Shown piece by piece: positions 1 to 6,786 of a DNA stretch of 60,067 nt. The translations under genes and the position numbers were made by a program. The number at the start of each line of letters is the position of its first letter. Position 1 is the first letter of the stretch. This DNA is from Flavobacteriaceae bacterium (lineage in GTDB: Bacteria; Bacteroidota; Bacteroidia; Flavobacteriales; Flavobacteriaceae): positions 1 through 60,067 of the forward strand of contig JADHML010000007.1 in NCBI GenBank assembly GCA_016780065.1, read 5' to 3'. The notes under the pieces are model-generated. The model saw only the letters and a program-made list of their open reading frames with translations. It ran no database searches and had not been told where the DNA came from.

Positions 1-322
1 AAGCACAGCAAAGGTGTGGATAAAAGCATAAAAAGCCCTGCAAATGTATTTGTAAGGGCTTTGTTGGTTTTAAACACCTGGACTGAAAGAACAGTTTGCT
101 GTATTTCCTAAAAGGGATGCAAGGGAAAAACCGAAGGTTAATCCCTTCTTCTCCACGATCAAGCGTAACTTCGTTACGTTTTTAAAACATAAAAAGCGCA
201 ACAAGTTTTACTTGATTGCGCTTTGTTGTTTAAAACGTCTGGACTGCAAGGACAGGAAGTTACATTTGCAGGACTGGATTCACGGGAAAAACCAAAGGTT
301 AATCCCTTCTTCTCCACTTTAT
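1..322 (+). repeat. two tandem ~161-bp structured units
   Basis: Two imperfect copies lie at a constant offset of 161 bp. Each begins near a CATAAAAAGC motif (28-37 and 189-198) that opens a strong hairpin. The stems are AAAGCCCT/AGGGCTTT at 32-39/55-62 and AAAGCGCAA/TTGCGCTTT at 193-201/216-224. A CTGGACTG motif follows, then a nearly identical 34-nt block at 123-156 and 284-317 with one mismatch. That block folds on itself (GGGA..ACC/GGTT..TCCC) and ends in CCCTTCTTCTCCAC, like a tRNA T-arm and acceptor 3' half. Each unit then has its own terminator hairpin. No complete tRNA can be folded. The function is unknown; a small-RNA pair or a relic of a tRNA-associated repeat are both possible. 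Upstream sequence is cut off, so more copies may exist. Confidence 0.7.
161..183 (+). terminator. terminator hairpin closing first tandem unit
   Basis: The stem is CGTAAC (164-169) / GTTACG (173-178) with a TTC loop, followed by a run of T. It sits directly after the conserved block of the first repeat unit, as the next terminator does after the second. Confidence 0.6.
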
Positions 323-352
323 AACCCTCTGATTATGAGGGTTTTTTCTTTT
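323..352 (+). terminator. rho-independent terminator after second tandem unit
   Basis: A perfect 7-bp stem, AACCCTC (323-329) / GAGGGTT (337-343), is followed by TTTTC and more T. It has the classical form and closes the second tandem unit. It suggests the repeat region is transcribed on the plus strand. Confidence 0.75.
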
Positions 353-455
353 AAGCCAACTTCTCTATTAAGTCTGAACTCATAAAATATTGATACTTAA
401 ATATACGAAATTTTACCCTGTTCTCGGCAGTTTTTTAACTCCGCCGAGATACTGA

Positions 456-475
456 GTTCAGCCTAAAAATTACAA
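456..475 (+). repeat. short direct repeat, left copy
   Basis: The motif GTTCAGCCTAAAAATTACAA recurs at 1950-1970 with one mismatch and one inserted C. The two copies bracket the AhpD-like gene and the FISUMP gene, so they could be cassette or insertion boundaries. The repeat is short and A/T-rich, so chance is not excluded. Confidence 0.4.
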
Positions 476-558
476 CGGCTGTGTTTGAGTAGTGTTTTCC
501 AACTGCCATTGCAATTTCATCCGCCATTCACTAAATTAGACGAACTAAAAACAATACG

Positions 559-966
559 ATGAAGAAACTAATTCTCTTATTATTGATTGCGCCTATAATT
601 GGGCTTTCACAAACAACAGAATCTGCTTACGAGGAATTAATTAAAAAAAATCCTTTTAATGAAATGTATCCGAAAATAATCGCTGAGGACGCTGCTGAAT
701 ATTTTGACGAGTTTAATTTATTGTTCTCTGAAGATAGCCCAATTGCTTCAAAAGAGGCAAGATTAGTTGCAGTTGCAGTATCAGCAGCAATTAGATGTGA
801 GTATTGTATTACCGCACAAGTTCACTCGGCTAAAATGGCAGGTGCAACAGATGATGAAATTAAAGCTGCAATTCAAATTGCAGCTGAAATTCAGCGTTTC
901 TCAACTCTTTTGTATGGAAATGACTTCGGTATTGAAAGGTTAGAAAAGATTCTTGGTGTAAATTAA
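559..966 (+). CDS. exported carboxymuconolactone decarboxylase / AhpD-like protein
   Basis: This is a 135-residue protein. Residues 1-18 are a signal peptide (MKK, a leucine-rich core, then GLSQ), so it is probably periplasmic. The rest matches the AhpD-like helical fold: a hydrophobic helix with Cys80-x-x-Cys83 and His89 (motif CEYC..Q.H), then an AGATDDEI turn and a second helix. In the family the CxxC pair with the nearby His carries peroxidase or disulfide chemistry. Most AhpD-like proteins are cytoplasmic, so the signal peptide is less usual. The promoter-proximal 15 nt and signal peptide are almost the same as those of the next gene (991), which suggests a duplicated or exchanged export leader. 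The substrate cannot be predicted. Confidence 0.8.
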   Translation: MKKLILLLLIAPIIGLSQTTESAYEELIKKNPFNEMYPKIIAEDAAEYFDEFNLLFSEDSPIASKEARLVAVAVSAAIRCEYCITAQVHSAKMAGATDDEIKAAIQIAAEIQRFSTLLYGNDFGIERLEKILGVN

Positions 967-975
967 ATAAGTACC

Positions 976-1041
976 ACTAAAAACAATACGATGAAGAAAC
1001 TATTAATCTTATTATTGGCTGTGCCTGTTTTGGGATTTAGT
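976..1041 (+). repeat. second copy of duplicated leader plus signal-peptide start
   Basis: ACTAAAAACAATACG followed by ATGAAGAAACTA occurs at 544-570 and again at 976-1002. Similarity continues through the signal-peptide codons (leucine codons, GCxCCT, GGG/GGA TTT). The two downstream proteins are unrelated, so only the leader and export signal are shared. Confidence 0.7.
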
Positions 1042-1945
1042 CAAGGCGAACAGCGCTATGCTGATGGTACAGCTACTGACCAAGATGGGAATACTTTTGA
1101 GTGGATAAACTACGGTGATTTAGATTGGGCAATTGAAAATGCAATTGTCATTAATTATTCAGATGGGGACACCAATTTCAGGTGATTGGTCTGAAGATAA
1201 TATAGGATGGGTTATGCAAGATGTACCACATTTATATAACTGGTATGCAGTTGCAGGTATTTTTAATGAAGTTTCTTTAAACGACCCAAGCCTAAGGAAA
1301 CAACTTGCGCCAACTGGATGGAGAGTGGCAACTGACTCTGATTGGGCAAATTTTAAAGAATATCTAATGTCAAATAGCTATAATTGCGACACAACAACAG
1401 AAGATAAATTATCTAAAGCAATTTCCTCCACACAGGGTTGGGAGGACTCCATACATGCCTGTACACCTGGTAAAAATCCTCTGACAAATAACCTTAGTGG
1501 CTTTAATGCTTTGCCTAAACGAAGTATTTCTCCGACTGGCGGCTATGGAAATAATGGCTATGGATTTATTTATTGGTCATCAACTGAACAATCATCATCT
1601 AAAGCTTGGTATTACTATGTGAATCATACTGGTAAATATTTTGCAAGGGATAATTTTTTTGATAAAAACGGAGGTTTTTCCGTTCGTTTTGTTAGAGATG
1701 CCTCCACAGCATCCGTTGAAAAACACGCCAAAGCCATTACAGTCTATCCCAATCCAACCTCATCAACAATAGAGGTTCAACAAGAATTTTCAGTCGCCAA
1801 AGTCTATAGCATCACAGGACAAGAGCTGTTAAAGTCCAACTCAAAAACCATAGACCTGTCAGAACTTCCAAGTAGTGTGTATCTACTAAGGTTGTACGAT
1901 AATTCAAATAAGGTTTTGGGAACTACTAAGGTGGTGAAGCAATAA
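991..1945 (+). pseudogene. FISUMP-domain T9SS protein, frameshifted
   Basis: The first part (991 to about 1165) encodes a signal peptide and the start of a FISUMP domain (Fibrobacter succinogenes major paralogous domain: DQDGNTFEW, then NYGDLDWAIENA). Translation then stops at 1185. The remainder is intact in the next frame up to 1945: YNWYAVAGIF, APTGWRVATDSDW, GFNALP, YWSSTE and FSVRFVRD. A GGGG run at 1165-1168 is where the frames meet; removing one G restores DGTPISGDW in a single frame. The C-terminus (about 75 residues: VYPNPTSSTIEV, VYSITGQELL, the final VVKQ) is a T9SS type A sorting domain, so the ancestral protein was secreted and surface-bound. Either the gene is broken or phase-variable, or the extra G is a sequencing error. 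Confidence 0.8.
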
Positions 1946-1949
1946 TTTA

Positions 1950-1970
1950 GTTCAACCCTAAAAATTACAA
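1950..1970 (+). repeat. short direct repeat, right copy
   Basis: This is the second copy of the motif at 456-475 (GTTCAACCCTAAAAATTACAA). It lies 4 bp after the stop of the FISUMP gene, as expected for a cassette boundary. Confidence 0.4.
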
Positions 1971-1996
1971 TTGATATAAATTGTATATATTTAAGT

Positions 1997-2170
1997 ATGA
2001 AATTTTTGGAAAAATACTACCCGATACTACTGGCCTTTTTAAGCTTTTTATATTCTGTTTATCTATGGTTTACAGGCAATGAACTCGAGGGGATTTATGT
2101 GGGTCTTTGGCCCATCACGATATTGGGTTTTGCGATGGCCATCAGACAAAGAAGAAAAGATTCTAAATAA
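1997..2170 (+). CDS. small two-helix membrane protein
   Basis: This 57-codon gene starts at ATG 1997. It encodes MKFLEKYYPILLAFLSFLYS, then a short polar loop with ELEGIY, a second hydrophobic stretch (GLWPITILGFAMAI) and a basic tail (RQRRKDSK). Two transmembrane helices and a positive C-terminus indicate an integral membrane protein. The next tiny membrane gene starts 6 bp downstream, so the two look co-transcribed. The family was not recognised and no function is proposed. Confidence 0.55.
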   Translation: MKFLEKYYPILLAFLSFLYSVYLWFTGNELEGIYVGLWPITILGFAMAIRQRRKDSK

Positions 2171-2176
2171 TCGATT

Positions 2177-2293
2177 ATGAATAACAAAGTAATGTTCATC
2201 GTCGGTTGCGTAATCTTTGTGATTTACAACTACTTCTATTTTAGAATTGTTTTGAGACAAAAATTTTGGAAAAAAAAGGACGATGATTCCTAA
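2177..2293 (+). CDS. very small single-helix membrane protein
   Basis: This 38-codon gene (ATG 2177, TAA 2291-2293) encodes MNNKVMFIVGCVIFVIYNYF followed by a basic and acidic tail (RQKFWKKKDDDS). It has one membrane helix and a charged cytoplasmic tail. It lies 6 bp behind the 57-residue membrane gene. Its stop codon overlaps, on the other strand, the stop of the first recombinase 3'-end remnant. The function is unknown. A gene this small could be non-coding, but the tight pairing and the hydrophobic/charged layout favour a real gene. Confidence 0.45.
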   Translation: MNNKVMFIVGCVIFVIYNYFYFRIVLRQKFWKKKDDDS

Positions 2294-2349
2294 ACCATAG
2301 GCATATCTTCTTCTTTAAGTTCTGCTACTTCTAAACCTTTTAAATAAGT
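2290..2349 (-). pseudogene. tyrosine recombinase 3' end, copy 1 (20 codons)
   Basis: Read on the minus strand, this gives TYLKGLEVAELKEEDMPMV and a TAG stop (complement of 2290-2292). This is the C-terminal tail of a tyrosine recombinase, including the nucleophile-type tyrosine of the TYL(K/R)G motif. Upstream codons do not continue the domain. It is about 89% identical in DNA to copy 2 at 2771-2824. Five of the six differences are synonymous, so the two tails probably come from two different functional integrase genes and not from one recent duplication. Confidence 0.75.
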
Positions 2350-2365
2350 TTTTATATATTAAGAT

Positions 2366-2770
2366 ATGAAAAAACGAATCTTGATATTGCTGTTTTTCCC
2401 ATTTCTTTTGACTTGTGTTGATGGTGAAGAAATTTTAATCGAACCTAATTACTCTATTGAAGGTAAATGGATATGGTCGCCGAGCGAAAACAGGTCAGAT
2501 GCCAATACAATGTATGAGTTCGTAGATGGTTTAAGATATACTTATTATTGCATCACTTGTCCTACTGATGATGTATATTGGAATTCATTAGATAGAACTG
2601 ATGCTCTTCCAAGCTCTAATGCATACACATTTGAAAATGACACCTTAAAGGTTGATTTACATTTTGGAAATGAATTAGTTTCTTTAATCACATTTGAATG
2701 TGATGGGGGTAAACTTTTTATGGACGGCGAATTCAGTCAACTTTGGAGATTAAATTCTGATTGTAACTAA
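2366..2770 (+). CDS. hypothetical lipoprotein between recombinase remnants
   Basis: This 134-residue protein begins MKKRILILLFFPFLLTC, a signal peptide with a lipobox (LLTC) and Cys17, so it is a predicted lipoprotein. The mature part contains YSIEGKWIWSPSE, an EFVDGLRYTYYC segment with a CITC pair, and ends in a FSQLWRLNSDCN strand. The GKW start and the beta-rich pattern resemble small lipocalin-like Bacteroidota lipoproteins, but this is not certain. The gene is bracketed by two copies of a recombinase 3' end, and its stop codon (2768-2770) directly abuts copy 2. It therefore looks like mobile cargo. Confidence 0.65.
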   Translation: MKKRILILLFFPFLLTCVDGEEILIEPNYSIEGKWIWSPSENRSDANTMYEFVDGLRYTYYCITCPTDDVYWNSLDRTDALPSSNAYTFENDTLKVDLHFGNELVSLITFECDGGKLFMDGEFSQLWRLNSDCN

Positions 2771-2906
2771 CCATAGGCATATCTTCTTCTTTTAGTTCTG
2801 CTACTTCAAGTCCTCTTAAATAGGTTAGAGATAAGTTTAAACTTGAATGCCCCATTGCTCTTTGTAGCTTGTGTATTGAGTCTGTACCTTTGAATATTTG
2901 TAGCAT
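2771..2906 (-). pseudogene. tyrosine recombinase 3' end, copy 2
   Basis: Minus-strand translation gives MLQIFKGTDSIHKLQRAMGH, SSLNLSLTYLRGLEV and AELKEEDMPMV. It contains the GHSSLN box (third catalytic His region) and the catalytic Tyr of LTYLRG, characteristic of tyrosine recombinases and integrases. The N-terminal domain and the Arg box are missing, and no stop follows MV because cargo DNA takes over. It is an inactive remnant that marks a former integration site. Copy 1 at 2290 repeats its last 20 codons. Confidence 0.8.
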
Positions 2907-2961
2907 TTTAAAGAAAATGAAGAATTTGTTAACCGTGTTACAATTTATTTATGACCTGAGT

Positions 2962-3801
2962 TTACTGAATCCGTTTCTTTAATTCAACAACATATTTATC
3001 CATAATAGGATCGTTTCTAATATCGTTTAGGTCGTAGTTATCAAAATAGTCTAAACCTCGTTTTCTATCAAATCTTGCTCTTCCACGACTGCGTTTTTCC
3101 AAAAATTCTTCGTAGCTTTTTATAGCATAATGATTTATACGAATTTGATTTGACACAGGTATTCTATCCCAAAATCGTTTTTTAGTAATATTTCCATTGG
3201 AATCAATATATCTACCAAGAATAACAGGTCGATGCGCCGAAAAAAACCTTAAAATCAATCTCGGGTTAAGAATGACTTTTATATGACGATTAAGTTTCTG
3301 GTCGGGCAAAGAATGGTCTTTAAACCGTTCGATAACAAACCCTTTTTCTCTTTTTTTGGCTCCTCCACTGCCATAAACCAACCAATTCATTTGAACGCCT
3401 GAAAACCTACCTAAACTACGCAGATAATCTGGTATGGTTTTGTGTTTGATAGGCACGATAAATTCATCTATATCCAAAAAACCCAAATACTTCGTGTGGC
3501 GTTTATGCTTTTTCACACAGTTTGCATAAGCCTTAAGTTGCATTTTCTTTCCAGGAAAATAACAGTACTCTACTAAATTACTATCGATGTAGGGTTGCAA
3601 TATTTCACGAGTATTATCGGCACTCTCATTGTCATAGATAAAGAACTTTTCAACACCCAACATCTTATGGTATTCAATCCATTCTTGCAAATAGCGACCT
3701 TCGTTTTTGGCAATTGCACAAAGGGTTAGATAAAATGGATAGTTTCTTTTGAACATAAATCTTAAATCGAAATTTTGTTGTTTTCCGATTGTATCTAACA
3801 A
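2962..3801 (-). CDS. glycosyltransferase family 92 protein
   Basis: This 279-residue protein, after a short N-terminus, shows the GT92 (DUF23-like) signature: LTLCAIAKNEGRYLQEWIEY, HKMLGVEKFFIYDNESADNT, then GFLDIDEFIVP, which supplies the D-x-D metal site. Later conserved parts are MNWLVYGSGG and a C-terminal INHYAIKSYEEFLEKRSRGR. The family transfers sugars (some members galactose) onto surface glycans. There is no signal peptide, so it is cytoplasmic. It is divergent from the Stealth/GT genes and probably works in the same glycan locus. Start: ATG 3801; a second Met at codon 17 (MFKRNYPF) would also leave the domain intact. Confidence 0.8.
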   Translation of the reverse strand: MLDTIGKQQNFDLRFMFKRNYPFYLTLCAIAKNEGRYLQEWIEYHKMLGVEKFFIYDNESADNTREILQPYIDSNLVEYCYFPGKKMQLKAYANCVKKHKRHTKYLGFLDIDEFIVPIKHKTIPDYLRSLGRFSGVQMNWLVYGSGGAKKREKGFVIERFKDHSLPDQKLNRHIKVILNPRLILRFFSAHRPVILGRYIDSNGNITKKRFWDRIPVSNQIRINHYAIKSYEEFLEKRSRGRARFDRKRGLDYFDNYDLNDIRNDPIMDKYVVELKKRIQ

Positions 3802-3940
3802 AAATATTTCTTTTTAGAGTTTAAACTATAGTTTGGCGTGTAAACTTTGCTTAGAAGGTCTTTTTACATAAATAAAACACGCTCAGATTTATCCTATCTT
3901 TGTTTGAAGTACTATAACTAAATGAAGGACCACATACATT

Positions 3941-4939
3941 ATGGAAATAGATTTTGTAATTACATGGGTGGATATGAACGACAGTAAATGGCAACGTGAT
4001 TTTGTCAAGTATTCTAACAAAACGGAAAATGAAAAGAACTCTGTTTCTGTAGCACGCTTTCGGGATTACGGATTATTGAAATTCTGGTTTCGCGGCGTTG
4101 AAAAATTTGCGCCTTGGGTACGCAAAATACATTTTGTAACCTGCGGACAAAAACCTGAATGGCTAGATGAAAATCATCCAAAAATCAACCTTGTTAACCA
4201 CAAAAATTTTATTCCAGAGCAGTTTTTACCCAGCTACAACTCCGTAGTTATTGAACGTTATTTGCATAAAATTCCTGATCTGTCAGAGCATTTTGTGTAT
4301 TTTAATGATGATTTTTACATTATAAATCATTTAGATAAAAGTCGATTTTTTCAAAATGGTTTGCCCTGCGACATTTCCATTTTTCAGTACAACCCAAATT
4401 GGTCGCAATGGTATATACGTATCAAAAACAACATTAGACTCATTAATCAACATTTTGACAAAAAAGAGGTCATGAGTCGCTTTTACGATAAGTGGTACAA
4501 CCCGATCTACGGAAAAAAATTGTGGATGAATTATGTGATGAAATTTTATTCAAAATTTATAACGTTACGTACTCCTCACAATGCACAACCTTTTTTAAAA
4601 AGCATGTTTGAAGACGTATGGAAACATTGCGAAAAAGAATTAACAGAAACTTCGGCAAACCGATTTCGTGCATTAACCGACTATACCCCTGAGCTATTTC
4701 GTGCTTGGCAAATGTGCACTGGTAATTTTACGCCCTACAACACCTATAGTGACACCAAAATGTTTGCACTCATGGTACAACCAAAACAAAAGAAAGCTTT
4801 AAAGGTAATTCGAAACCAATCTTACAAACTTATATGTCTAAACGACAATGTTCGTATCCGTAATTACGAACAGGTTATTCAAAATATTAAAGACGCTTTC
4901 GAAAGTATTTTGCCGGAGAAATCGAGTTTTGAACTTTAG
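3941..4939 (+). CDS. Stealth-family sugar-phosphate transferase (copy 1)
   Basis: This 332-residue protein shows all four Stealth conserved regions. CR1 is IDFVITWVDMNDSKW at the N-terminus. CR2 is FRDYGLLKFWFRGVEKFAPW, followed by VRKIHFVTCGQ, PEWLDENHPKI and LSEHFVYFNDDF. CR3 is near PHNAQPFLKSMFEDVW. CR4 is the C-terminal LICLND and LPEKSSFEL. Stealth proteins include capsule hexose-1-phosphate transferases such as meningococcal SacB and animal GNPTAB; they join sugars by phosphodiester links. It is cytoplasmic, with no signal peptide. The GT gene follows after 7 bp, so the two are probably one operon. A diverged second copy lies at 5836-6786. Confidence 0.85.
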   Translation: MEIDFVITWVDMNDSKWQRDFVKYSNKTENEKNSVSVARFRDYGLLKFWFRGVEKFAPWVRKIHFVTCGQKPEWLDENHPKINLVNHKNFIPEQFLPSYNSVVIERYLHKIPDLSEHFVYFNDDFYIINHLDKSRFFQNGLPCDISIFQYNPNWSQWYIRIKNNIRLINQHFDKKEVMSRFYDKWYNPIYGKKLWMNYVMKFYSKFITLRTPHNAQPFLKSMFEDVWKHCEKELTETSANRFRALTDYTPELFRAWQMCTGNFTPYNTYSDTKMFALMVQPKQKKALKVIRNQSYKLICLNDNVRIRNYEQVIQNIKDAFESILPEKSSFEL

Positions 4940-4946
4940 ATTTACA

Positions 4947-5726
4947 ATGCAAAAAAAGCAAATCATTGTATCCTTAACTTCTTTTCCAGCAGCGTTGCCA
5001 TTTGCCGCTCAGGCAATCCGGTCTATTCTGGAGGGTTCAGTTCTTCCAGATAAAATAGTGCTTTACTTGACGGCTCAGCAGTTTCCTAGTAGCAAAATCC
5101 CATCAGACCTTCGAGATTTATTTACTATAAGCTCAATTTTTGAAGTTCGATTTTACAATCAGACCATTCGCTCATATACCAAGTTAATCCCCGCACTACA
5201 AGATTTTCCAAATGATATTATAATAACGATCGACGACGATGTACGTTATCATAAGAATATGCTAAAGCGCTTATTGAGCCGCCACAAGAAATACCCCAAT
5301 GCGGTCATTGGGCATCGTGTAAGACGTATAAAGTTGAATGCTAGGTATAGAAAATGGAAATGCTACAAGCGTGTCAGCCTATTAACACGCAGTTTCAAAC
5401 CAAGTTATAGAAATTTACAAACCGGAGTTGGAGGGGTTTTATATCCACCGCATTCCTTATCCGAAGAAATGCTAAAACCTGATTTGTTTATGCAGTTGGC
5501 ACCAACTGTAGACGATATATGGTTTTGGGCTGCAGCAGTTTCAAAGGGAACCAAAATAGCGCCTATACCATTTGGTTTTTGGCGTCAACCCGATCTTGGA
5601 AAACCCTCAAAAGTTTCTTTAAGAAGCACGAATGTGTTTTCAAATATTGATGTGAACCGTACAGTTTTTGAAAGTATCATGAAAAAATATCCAACAATTA
5701 AACAGCGATTTGAAAGTAAATCGTAA
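4947..5726 (+). CDS. GT-A-like glycosyltransferase (copy 1)
   Basis: This 259-residue protein starts at ATG 4947, chosen because the homologous gene at 7570 starts at the same place (QKKxIVSLTSFPAA). It contains SLTSFPAALPFA and DKIVLYLT, then IITIDDDVRYHKNML, whose acidic triplet fits a DxD metal site. NLQTGVGGVLYPP and DDIWFWAAAVSKG follow. This layout (N-terminal Rossmann-like half, DDD, C-terminal DDxW) fits a small GT-A transferase. The acceptor and donor are unknown. It sits 7 bp after the Stealth gene, so the pair probably builds one repeat unit of a phosphoglycan. It is clearly paralogous to 6776-7570. Confidence 0.7.
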   Translation: MQKKQIIVSLTSFPAALPFAAQAIRSILEGSVLPDKIVLYLTAQQFPSSKIPSDLRDLFTISSIFEVRFYNQTIRSYTKLIPALQDFPNDIIITIDDDVRYHKNMLKRLLSRHKKYPNAVIGHRVRRIKLNARYRKWKCYKRVSLLTRSFKPSYRNLQTGVGGVLYPPHSLSEEMLKPDLFMQLAPTVDDIWFWAAAVSKGTKIAPIPFGFWRQPDLGKPSKVSLRSTNVFSNIDVNRTVFESIMKKYPTIKQRFESKS

Positions 5727-5835
5727 TCTTGGATATATAAGTTTTATACTTCAAGGGCAAAGAAAATTTGCACTGGTCATTGTAAAATATATTGAGTGAC
5801 ACTGATGTCTTACAATAAATTTTTAGGTATTTCTA

Positions 5836-6786
5836 TCATTTCTCAAACTCTGATTTTTCAGGAAAGCGGCTGTTTAACCACACTTTTAACTTCATGCGGT
5901 CGTTGTCATCAGCATATTCAGTGTCATTCATACAAAAAAAAGTTGGGTTAAATTTTTTAAGTTTTTCATAATGCCTGTCTTTCTGAATATGGATATGTAG
6001 TGACTCATCATTTGAAACATATCGTAAATGCCCCCGTTTTTCAGCTAAAGCAACATATGAATAAACAATACGCTGGACATCATTTGCACTCCGAATGTGA
6101 TTCATTTTCGTATGATCAATTTCATTTTTAAATATTTGCTCCCCAACACGTATACAGTCGCTTTTTAAGTAACTATCTATATTATGATGTGGTAATCCAT
6201 TATAAAAAACCCCAAATTTTTGTTTCACCAGTTCAGCAGCATTAAATAAAGCTTTACTATATAGTTTGTGAGGCTTTTTGAAAATTTGTTCACGTAGAAA
6301 CCAACGAAATCTTCGAAATGGTTTTCTGTTAAGCCGTATAATAGGGAATCCGTCCTTTGCAAAAAAAGTGGTTGATAAGATAGTTTTGTTAAGAAACATA
6401 TCATCATTTGATAATATAAAATGCTCGGAAAGATGGGGTATTTTATATAAAAAATGTTCTAGTACATTTGAGTTAAAACATGGCAAACTTTTATGAGGCA
6501 ATAAGTTATTTTGATCTATAATTTGGATTTTAGGGTTTGAAATATCAAGCCATTTTGGTTTTTGATTATCGGTAACAATAAAAATTTTCCTTATCCACGG
6601 AGCATATCTTTCAACCGAACGTAAGCTGTATTTTAACTCATCATTGTTGGCATAGCGACCATTGAAATTTGATGATGAATTCTCCACTTTTCTTCCAAAA
6701 AAGGCATTGCGCTTTGCCTGCCATTTGGGGTCGTTACCATCTACCCATAAATAAACTAAGTCTATATTTGGGATCTCACTTCTCAT
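5836..6786 (-). CDS. Stealth-family sugar-phosphate transferase (copy 2)
   Basis: It starts at ATG 6786 (MRSEIPNID) and overlaps the stop of the preceding GT gene by 11 bp; a TTG 6 bp upstream is the only longer choice. It has CR1 NIDLVYLWVDGNDPKW, CR2 NDELKYSLRSVERYAPW and IRKIFIVTDNQ, LSEHFILSNDDMF, CR3 around PHHNIDSYLKSD, and CR4 FCMNDTEYADDND ending FPEKSEFEK. It has the same architecture as copy 1 but is far diverged, with CR1 and CR2 closer to the canonical WVDGNDP form. The probable role is hexose-1-phosphate transfer in surface glycan assembly. Base composition is visibly A/T-rich, consistent with an acquired island. Confidence 0.85.
   Translation of the reverse strand: MRSEIPNIDLVYLWVDGNDPKWQAKRNAFFGRKVENSSSNFNGRYANNDELKYSLRSVERYAPWIRKIFIVTDNQKPKWLDISNPKIQIIDQNNLLPHKSLPCFNSNVLEHFLYKIPHLSEHFILSNDDMFLNKTILSTTFFAKDGFPIIRLNRKPFRRFRWFLREQIFKKPHKLYSKALFNAAELVKQKFGVFYNGLPHHNIDSYLKSDCIRVGEQIFKNEIDHTKMNHIRSANDVQRIVYSYVALAEKRGHLRYVSNDESLHIHIQKDRHYEKLKKFNPTFFCMNDTEYADDNDRMKLKVWLNSRFPEKSEFEK

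Noticed and set aside
62-156. Possible complete tRNA in the tandem units
   Set aside because: The 3' part looks like a tRNA T-arm and acceptor end (CCCTTCTTCTCCAC), but no matching 5' acceptor strand, D-arm or anticodon arm could be folded, and GGTTAATCCC lacks the GTTCGA/GTTCAA core.
2063-2260. Minus-strand ORF over the two tiny membrane genes
   Set aside because: Its composition has no domain look; the plus-strand genes have clear signal/helix patterns and tight spacing.
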